Under the pieces are notes generated by a model that saw nothing but the letters and a program-made list of their open reading frames with translations, did not search any database and was not told the DNA's origin. Shown piece after piece: positions 32,829-40,877 of a stretch of 64,000 bases of DNA. The DNA is from JAAXHB01 sp965221635 (lineage in GTDB: Bacteria > Actinomycetota > Acidimicrobiia > Acidimicrobiales > Aldehydirespiratoraceae): assembly GCA_965221635.1 (NCBI GenBank), contig OZ244902.1, positions 682,001 through 746,000 of the forward strand. The letters are read 5' to 3'. Positions within the stretch are counted from its first letter, which is position 1, and each line of letters starts with the position of its first letter. Both the position numbers and the translations under genes were made by a program.

Positions 32829-34019
32829 ATGAGGTCGCTTCGCGACTCTCCCATCGGTGACGTAGTGCCGATCTCCGGCCACGACGGACGCTTCGGCGAG
32901 GACTACCAGGCAGAAGCCTTCATGCCCCACGACCTCCCATCCGAGGTCAACCTTCCCGCAAGCACTTGGATGGCGGTTAGCGAGGCAGCGGCCGAGGTCG
33001 GCCGGCTCGACTCTGCCGCAAACCTCCTCCCTCAGCCTCAACTAGTCGCACGGGTCACGACCCGCCGGGAGGCAATCGGTACCTCCGCGCTGGAAGGCAC
33101 CTACGCCAAACTCAGTGAGCTGCTCGCGGCTGAGGTACTTCCAGCGACCGACGACACCGACCGGATTCCGCCGAACATTCGAGAGGTCATGAACTACGTC
33201 TCAGCGGCCGACTACGCATTCGGGTGGGTTGCTGAGCGACCGATCACCTGGAGCTTGATTTGCGCGCTCCAGGCCGAGATCATCCGTGGCACTCCGTCGG
33301 ACGGACCCGACGCCGGTGCGATCCGCGCAAGCCAAGTGTTCATCGGCGCCGAGCATCGAAGAGTAGGAGAGGCGCGCTTCATCCCACCCCCGCCGGGCGA
33401 CCAGCTCAAAGCGATGTGCGAGCGATGGATGGACTGGCTCACCGACGGATTGGCGAGAAAGAACATCCAACTCGTTGCGCGTGTGGCTATGGCTCACTAT
33501 CAGTTCGAGACTCTGCACCCCTTCATCGACGGCAACGGACGGCTGGGACGCCTGATCACCGTCCTTCAGCTGATACGTGAACAGGCCCTCCGCCACCCAG
33601 TCCTCTCGGTGTCGCCCTGGCTCGAGGGGCGAGCAGACGACTACCGCAACCAGCTCTTCGCCGTGAGCGAGACGGGCGACTGGGTGCCTTGGATCGCCTT
33701 CTTTGCCGAAGCCGTCGCCACCGAGGCACGTTCCGGACACGAGCGCATCATGCGCCTACTGACCCTAAGGGACGAATTCGTAGACACGGTACGAGGTGCC
33801 CGTCCACGTGCGAGCCTTGCGGTGGAGGTCGCCGAAGGCTTGATCGCGCACCCGATTCTCTCCGTCGCCGACGCCCATCGTCGGTACGGCAGAACGAACG
33901 AGGCCAACCGGGCCGCAATAGCCACCCTTGTCGAACTCGGCGTCCTCAAGCCGTTCGGCGATGCCCGCTGGGGCAGGCTCTATTGGAGCCCCCGCATCAT
34001 CCAGGCAATCGAACGATGA
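32829..34019 (+). CDS. Fic-domain AMP-transferase with N-terminal inhibitory helix and C-terminal winged helix
   Basis: This 396-residue class II Fic protein has an N-terminal inhibitory motif TSALEG (Thr85, Glu89), which blocks ATP in the resting state. The catalytic HPFIDGNGRLGR contains His230 and the anion-binding GNGR. An acceptor-proximal flap resembles HRRVGEARFIPPPP. Residues about 335-396 look like a winged helix (LSVADAHRRYGRTNEANRAAIATLVELGVL), as in Fic_N/Fic proteins that probably bind DNA. Fic enzymes attach AMP to Tyr/Thr/Ser of target proteins. The ATG at 32829 is chosen with AAGG eight bases upstream. The 3' end overlaps the convergent dioxygenase gene by 23 bases. Confidence 0.93.
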   Translation: MRSLRDSPIGDVVPISGHDGRFGEDYQAEAFMPHDLPSEVNLPASTWMAVSEAAAEVGRLDSAANLLPQPQLVARVTTRREAIGTSALEGTYAKLSELLAAEVLPATDDTDRIPPNIREVMNYVSAADYAFGWVAERPITWSLICALQAEIIRGTPSDGPDAGAIRASQVFIGAEHRRVGEARFIPPPPGDQLKAMCERWMDWLTDGLARKNIQLVARVAMAHYQFETLHPFIDGNGRLGRLITVLQLIREQALRHPVLSVSPWLEGRADDYRNQLFAVSETGDWVPWIAFFAEAVATEARSGHERIMRLLTLRDEFVDTVRGARPRASLAVEVAEGLIAHPILSVADAHRRYGRTNEANRAAIATLVELGVLKPFGDARWGRLYWSPRIIQAIER

Positions 34020-34929
34020 CACCCGACGAACTGCGGATACTCGCAAGATGTGGTGGGTTTCGGGTCAGGCCGGTTGGGGGTGGGAGGTTTGGGGTTCTTT
34101 GGCCGTCTTCTTGCCAGAGGATTGGGAAGTGGTTCTCGTCCATGGTGTCGTCGGCCAGGCGGGCGTAACGGGTGTAGATGGGGCCGTTGCCGGTGCCAAA
34201 TCCTGCTCGGTTGAAACGGGCTTCGCTGCTGGCGCAGTGCAGCACCAGCGCCCGGCGGTGGCCCTCGGAGCGGTTCGGGCCCGAGCCGTGCCACGTCCAA
34301 CCGTGATGGAACGACCCCTCACCCGCGGCTACCTCCACAGCCACCAGCTCGGGGGTTGCGCCGGCTGATCTGGCCGCCTCAACCACTGGCGCCCGGTAGT
34401 CCTCGGGGGCGTGGAACTCGCCTTCGGGGCCGTCGCTGACCGGCCACTTGTGCGAACCGCGGGCCAGTTCCATGGTGCCACCGTTGGCGGTGGTGTCGTC
34501 CAGGGCGATCCAGCACGAGCACATTTCCTGGGGCGTGTACCAGCCCAGGTAGGCGTTGTCGCGGTGAAACCCCACCGAACGGGCACCCGGCGGTTTCCAC
34601 AACACGTTGTCCTGCACCAGACGCGCCCCTGGCCAGCCAGCCAGACGGGCCACCGCCTCGCCCAGGCCGGCATCGAGCACCACCGACGCCACCAGCCGGT
34701 CGGCCTTCCAGCCGTTGCAGATCTGACGGGTGAGGGTGGGGTCGCTTTCCCCTTGCTGCCAGTTCACCTCGTCGGGTTGGATGCCGGTCTCGAACTCCCC
34801 CGCGAAGAGCCGTTCGAAGCGTTCGGTGAGGGACACCACCAAACCCGGTTCGAGCAGCCGCGGAGCAAACGCGAAGCCGTCCGCGTCAAAACGAGGCTTC
34901 AGCCGCTGCGCCAGGTCGGCCCCGCTCAT
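33997..34929 (-). CDS. Phytanoyl-CoA dioxygenase (PhyH) family protein
   Basis: This 310-residue Fe(II)/2-oxoglutarate-dependent enzyme has metal ligands in FHRDNAYLGW (H-x-D) and WHGSGPN (distal His), and a likely 2OG-binding Arg in SEGHRRALVLH. The family hydroxylates fatty acyl-CoA, ectoine, or secondary-metabolite carbons. The ATG at 34929 fits a -10 TAGCGT seven bases upstream, whereas a GTG at 34938 would overlap that hexamer. The last 20 residues are encoded opposite the end of the Fic gene; that tail is probably not conserved. Confidence 0.92.
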   Translation of the reverse strand: MSGADLAQRLKPRFDADGFAFAPRLLEPGLVVSLTERFERLFAGEFETGIQPDEVNWQQGESDPTLTRQICNGWKADRLVASVVLDAGLGEAVARLAGWPGARLVQDNVLWKPPGARSVGFHRDNAYLGWYTPQEMCSCWIALDDTTANGGTMELARGSHKWPVSDGPEGEFHAPEDYRAPVVEAARSAGATPELVAVEVAAGEGSFHHGWTWHGSGPNRSEGHRRALVLHCASSEARFNRAGFGTGNGPIYTRYARLADDTMDENHFPILWQEDGQRTPNLPPPTGLTRNPPHLASIRSSSGVIVRLPG

Positions 34930-34936
34930 CGAGCGC

Positions 34937-34942
34937 ACGCTA
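34937..34942 (-). promoter_or_regulatory. -10 element TAGCGT, near-leaderless geometry
   Basis: On the minus strand TAGCGT ends seven bases before the ATG at 34929, so the mRNA would have at most a one-base leader. Confidence 0.5.
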
Positions 34943-35126
34943 GCAACCGCCTCGCGCCCGCACTGAGCGTGCCGCGTCGACAGCCAAGAGTCTTCAGGTC
35001 ACCATGCACCACGATCGGATGGGCGGCTCACGGCGCATGACACGCCGGACGGGAAACCCCCGAACCGGTCTGAACGAGAAGACCTCCGGCCGCGCTGAGG
35101 TCAGATTCAGAGGCGCAACCGCATGG

Positions 35127-36059
35127 TCATATGGTTTGGGGAGGGAAGCCGAGGCCTTCGTGATCCTTGCCGTCCATGTTGGCGTTCAGACGGGCGTTGG
35201 CCATCAACTCGGCAACCACCGGGCCCAACGCCGTGGGATCATCGGGCTGCGTGGCCACAGGGCCGAGATGCCAGCCTTCGGCAATGCCGAGCTGGTCACC
35301 GCGCACGTCGAACACCCGACCTGTGACCTTTGCCGCTTCGGGGCCCGCCAGCCAGGTGGTGATAACGGCGATCCAGCGAGGATTGATCCGCTCCCTCAAC
35401 TCCTCGGGGGCGTCCGCCCCACCCATCAGCGGGGCGGTGAGCCGCGACCAGGCCGTGGGCGCCAGACAGTTCACCGTCACCCCGTAACGCACCAGTTCCT
35501 GCGCGGCGATCACCGTGAAACCGGCGATAGCGGCCTTGGCGGCGCCGTAGTTGGTTTGGCCGACGTTGCCGTAAATCCCCGACGGCGACGACGTGTTCAC
35601 GATCCGGCCATAGGCCTCCTCGCCGGACTTGACCTTCTGTCGCCAGTACTTCGCGGCGTGATGCGACGGCGCGAACGTGCCCTTGAGATGCACGCCGATC
35701 ACCGTGTCCCAGTCGTCCTCGGTAAGCGAGAACATCATCCGGTCGCGCAGGATTCCGGCGTTGTTCACCACGATGTTGATGTCGCCATAGGTGTCGATGG
35801 CTTGTTGCACCATGGCCTCGGCGTCATCCCAGTTGGCAACGCTGCCGCCGTTCACCACCGCGGAACCACCCGCCGCGGTGATCTCCTGCACCACTTCCTG
35901 AGCGGGACTCAAGTCGCCGCCGAAGCCGAACTCGTCTCCGCCAAGGTCGTTAACCACCACGCTGGCGCCGTGCTCGACCAGCATCAGCGCGTGTTCACGG
36001 CCGATACCCCGGCCTGCGCCGGTCACCAGGGCCACCTTGCCATCAAGCATCTTGCTCAT
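35127..36059 (-). CDS. Short-chain dehydrogenase/reductase, MFE-2/17beta-HSD4-like
   Basis: This 310-residue SDR has cofactor motif TGAGRGIG, the structural NNAG, catalytic Ser in NTSSPSG and YGAAK (Tyr and Lys). It is longer than the usual 250 residues and resembles the 3-hydroxyacyl-CoA dehydrogenase part of peroxisomal multifunctional enzyme 2 (VNDLGGD after the first strand is characteristic), so oxidation of an acyl-CoA or steroid is likely. GGGAGGA lies before the ATG at 36059. It follows the MBL-fold gene on the same strand by 165 bases. Confidence 0.94.
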   Translation of the reverse strand: MSKMLDGKVALVTGAGRGIGREHALMLVEHGASVVVNDLGGDEFGFGGDLSPAQEVVQEITAAGGSAVVNGGSVANWDDAEAMVQQAIDTYGDINIVVNNAGILRDRMMFSLTEDDWDTVIGVHLKGTFAPSHHAAKYWRQKVKSGEEAYGRIVNTSSPSGIYGNVGQTNYGAAKAAIAGFTVIAAQELVRYGVTVNCLAPTAWSRLTAPLMGGADAPEELRERINPRWIAVITTWLAGPEAAKVTGRVFDVRGDQLGIAEGWHLGPVATQPDDPTALGPVVAELMANARLNANMDGKDHEGLGFPPQTI

Positions 36060-36224
36060 CTAGTCCTCCCGATTTGTGTTTGCGGACTGTCGTCGAATTG
36101 CGAACACCGCATTCTGTTGACCGGGCGCACAGTCGTCAACCGCACCCGCGGTGTGGTGCAATGCACGTGCCCGGCGTCACCGCTGCGCACGACCGGCGCA
36201 TCACCGGTGCCACCCGGCGACCCG

Positions 36225-36833
36225 CTACCAGCCGCGAGCCACCCACTCGTCGAGCTGAGGCGACTCGGCGCCGATCGTGGTGTCGTTGCCGTGACCGGGC
36301 ATCACCAACGTGGCTGCGTCGAACACTCTGAACATCCGGTCTTCTATGGAGCGGATGATCAGATCGAAATCGCCACCCTCGAAATGGGTGGCGCCCGGCC
36401 CGCCCGGAAACAGAGTGTCGCCACTGAACAGCAGCGGCGTGCCCTCCACGTGAAAAGACATCGACCCCGGGGTGTGACCAGGGGTGTGCAAGGTGCGCAA
36501 CCGCAGTCGCCCGATCTCGATCACGGTGTCGTCCTCGAGGAGGTAGTCGTAACTCGGCAGCATCGACGCGTCCTGCGCGGTGACTCCTACCCGGTAGCCC
36601 GCCTCGCGCACCGCCGGGATGGCCTGAATGTGATCCCAGTGGCCGTGAGTTTCCAGAACGGTGCGCACACCGAGGCCCTGGCACAACTCCAGCAACCGCT
36701 CGTGCTCGTTGGCGGCGTCGATCAGCACCGCCTCGCCTGTCTCGGTGCAGCGGATCACGAACACGTTGTTCTCGACAGGACCCACCACCACTTTGTGCAC
36801 CTCGATGCCGGTGTCGGACCAGTGCAGCGTCAT
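36225..36833 (-). CDS. Metallo-beta-lactamase-fold hydrolase, glyoxalase II-like
   Basis: This 202-residue protein has the MBL motif THGHWDH (two-metal site), a further His in HTPGHTPGS, an Asp in FSGDTLFPG, and a terminal His in VMPGHGND. The short length and motif spacing match small glyoxalase II-type thioester hydrolases (YcbL-like). The ATG at 36833 is used because the family N-terminus begins there and TACCGT lies seven bases before it. Cofactor use, for example mycothiol thioesters, is plausible in a mycothiol producer but not shown. Confidence 0.92.
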   Translation of the reverse strand: MTLHWSDTGIEVHKVVVGPVENNVFVIRCTETGEAVLIDAANEHERLLELCQGLGVRTVLETHGHWDHIQAIPAVREAGYRVGVTAQDASMLPSYDYLLEDDTVIEIGRLRLRTLHTPGHTPGSMSFHVEGTPLLFSGDTLFPGGPGATHFEGGDFDLIIRSIEDRMFRVFDAATLVMPGHGNDTTIGAESPQLDEWVARGW

Positions 36834-36840
36834 GGCCGAA

Positions 36841-36846
36841 ACGGTA
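36841..36846 (-). promoter_or_regulatory. -10 element TACCGT, near-leaderless geometry
   Basis: On the minus strand TACCGT ends seven bases before the ATG at 36833, with no ribosome site. Confidence 0.5.
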
Positions 36847-36964
36847 CCCCGCCCGGTGGCCAACCACCCAGGGCCAACAGTGCGCCGAGGCTTGACAATT
36901 TCACCAGTTGGCGCGACAATCCCGGCTGGTCTCATCACAACCGAGGTACGGAGCAACCATCTGG

Positions 36965-37861
36965 ATGGAATGGCGAACCCTTGCTGTAGCGGGTGCGATC
37001 TACGGGGGAATCGCGTCTGTTGTGGTTGGCCACAATCACCTTCCGTGGGTGGTTGCCGTGTTGCTGCTGGGGATCCTTCTGGCGTGGCACGGATCGCTGC
37101 AGCATGAAGCCATCCACGGCCACCCCTTCCGCCGGAAGTGGGCCAACGACCTGCTGGCATGGCCCCCGCTGGCGCTGCGCCTGCCCTACCACGTGTACCG
37201 CAAGTCCCACATCGCCCACCACGAGTGCGAGAGCCTCACCGATCCTTTCGACGACACCGAGAGCTACTACGTGGACGCGGCCAGATGGCATCGAATGAGC
37301 CGAGTCCGCAGATGGCTGCTGTTGGCGCATCACACCCTTGCGGGTCGAATGGTGCTAGGCCCGCCGGTGGAAATCATGAGGATTCTCAGCCTCAACGCCC
37401 GCACGATCCGTTCGGGGGATTGGCGTCTGGGGTTGGTTTGGGCCGGTCACGTCGCGGCGTCCGCGGCGGTGCTCGCGGTGGTGACCCTGATGGCCGGCAT
37501 GCCATGGTGGCAGTACCTGTTGGCGTTGTATCCGGCGCATTCGTTGACGCTGGTGCGCTCGTACCTGGAGCACCGTTTCGTGGACGGGGACGCCACCCGG
37601 TCGGCGGTGGTTCGATCCGGGCCGTTCTTTTCGTTGCTGTTTCTGAACAACAACCTGCACCACACCCACCACGCCGAACCGGGCGTGCCGTGGTACCGGC
37701 TGCCTGCCCGGGCCGCCACCCTGAACGACACGGAGACCGCCGCCGGGGGCGCCGGTGCGTACCGCAGCTACGTGGACGTGTTCCGTCGTTACCTGTTCCG
37801 CCGGTTCGACCACCCCGTGCATCCCGCGCAACGCATCGACGGCTTCTCCCCGGCGCACTAG
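36965..37861 (+). CDS. Membrane fatty acid desaturase
   Basis: This 298-residue integral membrane di-iron enzyme has three His boxes: HEAIHGH near residue 50, HIAHHE near 83 and HHTHHAEP near 238. Hydrophobic pairs flank them (ASVVVGHNHLPWVVAVLLLGILLAW, then VAASAAVLAVVTLMAGMPWW). The family inserts double bonds into acyl chains or hydroxylates carotenoids and lipids using O2 and ferredoxin. The ATG at 36965 is used; GGAG lies eleven bases upstream, which is rather far. It diverges from the MBL-fold gene. Confidence 0.92.
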   Translation: MEWRTLAVAGAIYGGIASVVVGHNHLPWVVAVLLLGILLAWHGSLQHEAIHGHPFRRKWANDLLAWPPLALRLPYHVYRKSHIAHHECESLTDPFDDTESYYVDAARWHRMSRVRRWLLLAHHTLAGRMVLGPPVEIMRILSLNARTIRSGDWRLGLVWAGHVAASAAVLAVVTLMAGMPWWQYLLALYPAHSLTLVRSYLEHRFVDGDATRSAVVRSGPFFSLLFLNNNLHHTHHAEPGVPWYRLPARAATLNDTETAAGGAGAYRSYVDVFRRYLFRRFDHPVHPAQRIDGFSPAH

Positions 37862-37942
37862 TTCTGCGGCCCCGGCCGGGGGCGCCACCACTGGGGGGTG
37901 GGGCCGTTAGGGTCGCGCCCTTGCCCAGCCAAAGGAGGCCCA

Positions 37943-38503
37943 ATGGCTGATACCCCGTGCCCGGCCGCAGACGGCTCAAGCCAGCCTCGGCGCAAGTTCA
38001 GCCAGGCGCCACCGATGTGCATCGACACCGCTCGGCGTTACACCGCCACGATGGACACTTCGATGGGCGCCATCACCATCGCCCTCGACGCCGCCGGAGC
38101 GCCCCAAACCGTGAACAACTTCGTGGTGCTTGCCCGGTACCACTACTACGACGGTGTGATCTTTCACCGGATCATCAACGGATTCGTGTGTCAGGGCGGT
38201 GATCCCACCGGCACCGGTCGAGGCGGGCCCGGGTACCGCTTCGCCGACGAACTGCCCAAACCGGGCCGCTACCAGGTGGGATCGCTGGCCATGGCCAACG
38301 CCGGGCCCAACACCAACGGAAGCCAGTTCTTCATCATCAGCGGCGCCCAGGGCACGGCGCTGCCGCCGCAGTACTCACTGTTCGGTCAGGTTGTTGCAGG
38401 GTTGGACGTGGTGGAGGCAATGCAGAACACCAAAACCGATCGCAACGACAAGCCCCTTGAGCCGGTCACGATCAACTCGGTGACCATCACCGAAGCCGAC
38501 TGA
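37943..38503 (+). CDS. Cyclophilin-type peptidyl-prolyl cis-trans isomerase
   Basis: This 186-residue protein has the cyclophilin core: FHRIINGFVCQGGDPTGTGRGGPGY (the catalytic Arg in FHRI), MANAGPNTNGSQFFI and SLFGQVVAG. It catalyses proline isomerisation during folding. The first 45 residues precede the core and show no signal peptide, so it is cytosolic. AAAGGAGG lies six bases before the ATG at 37943. Confidence 0.95.
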   Translation: MADTPCPAADGSSQPRRKFSQAPPMCIDTARRYTATMDTSMGAITIALDAAGAPQTVNNFVVLARYHYYDGVIFHRIINGFVCQGGDPTGTGRGGPGYRFADELPKPGRYQVGSLAMANAGPNTNGSQFFIISGAQGTALPPQYSLFGQVVAGLDVVEAMQNTKTDRNDKPLEPVTINSVTITEAD

Positions 38504-38597
38504 CCCCGCCGGCGGCAAGTGGGCGCTTGTAACACTCGATGCAACATCTGATTCCTCGCAACACGGAATCTGCAATCACACACAACGGGAGCACGCG

Positions 38598-39449
38598 ATG
38601 ACAATCAGCAAAGTGGGAGTCGTGGGCGTGGGCACCATGGGCAGCGGCATTGTGGAAGTCGCCGCCCGAAACGGCGTCGCCGTGGTGGCACGAGAAGCCA
38701 CAGCCGACCTGGTGGAGGCCGCCCAGGCCAGGGTGGCCGGATCGATGAACCGGGCCGTTGCGCGAGGCAAGCTCGACGAGTCTGCGCGTGACGCCGCGTC
38801 CGCGGCGATCACCTGGACCGACAACCTCGAAGACCTCGCCGGCTGCGATCTCGTGATCGAGGCCGTTGTGGAGAACCTGGCGCTGAAGCTGGAGATCTTC
38901 GGCGTGCTCGACCGTGTGCTCGGCGACCATGCGATCATGGCCACCAACACTTCGTCGATCCCGATCATCGACGTGGCAATGGGAACCTCACGCCCGCAGC
39001 AAGTGCTGGGCATGCACTTCTTCAACCCGGCCACGGTGATGAAGCTCGTGGAAGTGATCAGCACGCAACTCACCGCACCCGAAGTGGCTGCCGAGGCCAC
39101 CGCCTTCGCCACCGACACCCTCGGCAAACGGGTGGTGGCCGCGCCCGACCGGGCCGGTTTCATCGTGAACAAGCTGCTGGTGCCCTACTTGTGCCAGGCC
39201 ATCGAAATGCTCGAGAACGGCCACGCCTCGGCGGCCGACATAGACGAAGCCATGAAGCTGGGCGCGGGTCATCCGATGGGCCCGCTCACCCTGGCCGACC
39301 TGATCGGCCTCGACGTGTGCCTGTTCACCGCGGAGTCGCTGCACGCCGAGTACAACGAACGCTTCTTCGCGCCTCCGCCGCTGCTGCGCCGAATGGTTGC
39401 CGCAGGCCAGCTCGGTCGCAAAACCAAGAAGGGCTTCTACGACTACTGA
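38598..39449 (+). CDS. 3-hydroxybutyryl-CoA (3-hydroxyacyl-CoA) dehydrogenase
   Basis: This 283-residue NAD-dependent dehydrogenase has Rossmann motif VGVVGVGTMGSGI, the NTSSIPI segment, and the signature GMHFFNPATVMKLVEVI that carries the catalytic His. The C-terminal helical domain contains DRAGFIVNKLLVPYL and GAGHPMGPLTLADLIGLD. It converts 3-hydroxyacyl-CoA to 3-oxoacyl-CoA in beta-oxidation or butyryl-CoA metabolism. The length and single-domain form match Hbd/FadB2/PaaH-type enzymes. CGGGAG lies before the ATG at 38598. Confidence 0.95.
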   Translation: MTISKVGVVGVGTMGSGIVEVAARNGVAVVAREATADLVEAAQARVAGSMNRAVARGKLDESARDAASAAITWTDNLEDLAGCDLVIEAVVENLALKLEIFGVLDRVLGDHAIMATNTSSIPIIDVAMGTSRPQQVLGMHFFNPATVMKLVEVISTQLTAPEVAAEATAFATDTLGKRVVAAPDRAGFIVNKLLVPYLCQAIEMLENGHASAADIDEAMKLGAGHPMGPLTLADLIGLDVCLFTAESLHAEYNERFFAPPPLLRRMVAAGQLGRKTKKGFYDY

Positions 39450-39541
39450 AAGGCCCCTTCGGCTCGGCCCGACCACACCTGAGCCTCCGCAACACCAAGG
39501 GCCGCCACCACCAACGAGAGCACCGGCGGGGCGGCGTGACC

Positions 39542-39997
39542 CTACGTTTGGGCCGGGGCCTCGCCGGGGGTGGAGCCGTCGGCGCCGCTCCTGGAGTGGT
39601 TGTGCTGTGAGCGAACCTGCTGCTCACACAGCACGAGACTCTCGCCGGTGCTTTGCCACTTGTTCGCCGCGGCCCGGGCCTGCTCCTCGAAGGAGATGGC
39701 CATGTACGCCAAACGATGGCGCCGAAACCGCCAAAGCCCCCTCACGTATTCGCTCAGGTAACGGCCCAAGAATCGCAACATGCCGAGCCGTTGGTACTGC
39801 ATCACGTGCACCAGTTCATGGGCCACAAGCGCGGCGCCGTGACGGGCAAGTGCGCGGCGTCGCACCAATATCACCCGACCCAGGGTGATCGCATTCACAG
39901 AGGGCCACAGCACCGGCACCACCTGAATGCGGACCCTGGCCCCAAGATCGCCAGACAGGCCAAAACTCGCCGCTTCGTCAGCGCCAAGAGGCCGCAT
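39542..39997 (-). CDS. Small HExxH zinc-peptidase-like protein (DUF4157-like)
   Basis: This 151-residue protein contains HELVHVMQY near residue 60, a gluzincin-type HExxH motif, set in a short helical context with RILVRRRALARHGAALVA before it. Similar small proteins are annotated as DUF4157 or M48/M56-like domains, often in toxin or envelope contexts. There is no signal peptide. The Arg-rich C-terminal half has no recognisable domain. TAGCGT eight bases before the ATG supports the start at 39997. Peptidase activity is inferred from the motif only. Confidence 0.75.
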   Translation of the reverse strand: MRPLGADEAASFGLSGDLGARVRIQVVPVLWPSVNAITLGRVILVRRRALARHGAALVAHELVHVMQYQRLGMLRFLGRYLSEYVRGLWRFRRHRLAYMAISFEEQARAAANKWQSTGESLVLCEQQVRSQHNHSRSGADGSTPGEAPAQT

Positions 39998-40005
39998 CCC
40001 GCCTC

Positions 40006-40011
40006 ACGCTA
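40006..40011 (-). promoter_or_regulatory. -10 element TAGCGT of the HExxH gene
   Basis: On the minus strand TAGCGT ends eight bases before the ATG at 39997, giving a leader of about two bases. Confidence 0.4.
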
Positions 40012-40131
40012 GATCCGGTGCGTCGCACACACGCCGGGTGTCGCTGCCCTTCGTTGACCCGCGGCTTGGTGGTGATCCCGCCAAGCCGGGCGGCACGCAG
40101 TCGCACAAGCTCCACCCAAGCCGGTTGTGGC

Positions 40132-40833
40132 TCAGTATCCCCACGACCTCAACAGCGCAGGAAGCTCGCGGATGCTGTTCAGGCGCGACCCACCGTGAGC
40201 GCCGTTGCCGTCGGCGCCGTCTGCCTCCCAGCGTTCCAGCCGGGCAGTTACGTGGTAGGGCACATGCACCGCCCTGCCGCCGATTTCCAGCACCGGCAAC
40301 ACGTCCGATGGCAGGGAATTGCCCACCATCACAAACTCGCTCACGTCGATGCCGTTGCGGTCAAGCACGTCGGTGTACACGTGGGCGGTCTTGTCGGCCA
40401 CCACCTCCACACGCCAGAACCGGTCGGCGAGTCCGCTTTGTCGGGTCTTGGCGAGCTGGTGATTCAGTTCGCCCTTGGTCAATAGCATCAGCCGGTGATG
40501 ACTGAGGCCGTCGAGCACCTCGGCAACGCCGTCGAGGAGTTCAACCGGGCGGTCGGTGAGGGCCTTTCCGTGGGCGAGGATGGCTTGAACGGTTGCGGCG
40601 TCCACCTCTCCTCCGCTGATGCCGATGGCCGCCTCGATCATCGACAACGAGAACGACTTCGGCCCGTAACCGAACCTGGCCATGTTGGAAAGCTGAATCT
40701 CGTGAAGGCGGTCCGACACGGTTTGGGCATCGGCCCAGCGCGAAAGCAACCCCTCCAAGGCGCGGTGGGTGGCCTGAAACAGATCCTCGTTGTGCCACAG
40801 GGTGTCGTCCGCGTCGAAGGCCACCGTCAACAC
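40132..40833 (-). CDS. HAD-superfamily hydrolase
   Basis: This 233-residue haloacid-dehalogenase-like phosphatase shows motif I FDADDTLW (Asp7 nucleophile, Asp9 acid/base), motif II with Thr in LMLLTKG, motif III Lys in VVADKT, and motif IV GNSLPSDV. A helical cap domain lies between motifs I and II. The substrate is probably a phosphorylated metabolite. The start is taken as GTG at 40833, because it lies just before motif I and TAAGCT ends seven bases upstream. The longer frame upstream is Arg/Pro-rich and unlike the family. Confidence 0.9.
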   Translation of the reverse strand: MLTVAFDADDTLWHNEDLFQATHRALEGLLSRWADAQTVSDRLHEIQLSNMARFGYGPKSFSLSMIEAAIGISGGEVDAATVQAILAHGKALTDRPVELLDGVAEVLDGLSHHRLMLLTKGELNHQLAKTRQSGLADRFWRVEVVADKTAHVYTDVLDRNGIDVSEFVMVGNSLPSDVLPVLEIGGRAVHVPYHVTARLERWEADGADGNGAHGGSRLNSIRELPALLRSWGY

Positions 40834-40840
40834 GGCGTGG

Positions 40841-40850
40841 AGCTTAGGTT
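40841..40850. promoter_or_regulatory. Overlapping divergent -10 hexamers
   Basis: TAAGCT on the minus strand (40846-40841) and TAGGTT on the plus strand (40845-40850) share two base pairs. The first sits seven bases before the GTG of the HAD gene. The second would give the propeller gene a 21-base leader. Polymerase could not bind both at once. Confidence 0.45.
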
Positions 40851-40877
40851 GCGCCGGCCGCCGCGACCGGCGCGCAC

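Noticed and set aside
35004..36989. A 661-codon open frame on the plus strand opposite the SDR and MBL-fold genes
   Set aside because: It is His/Arg/Gly-rich shadow coding; the opposite strand carries complete catalytic motifs of two known families.
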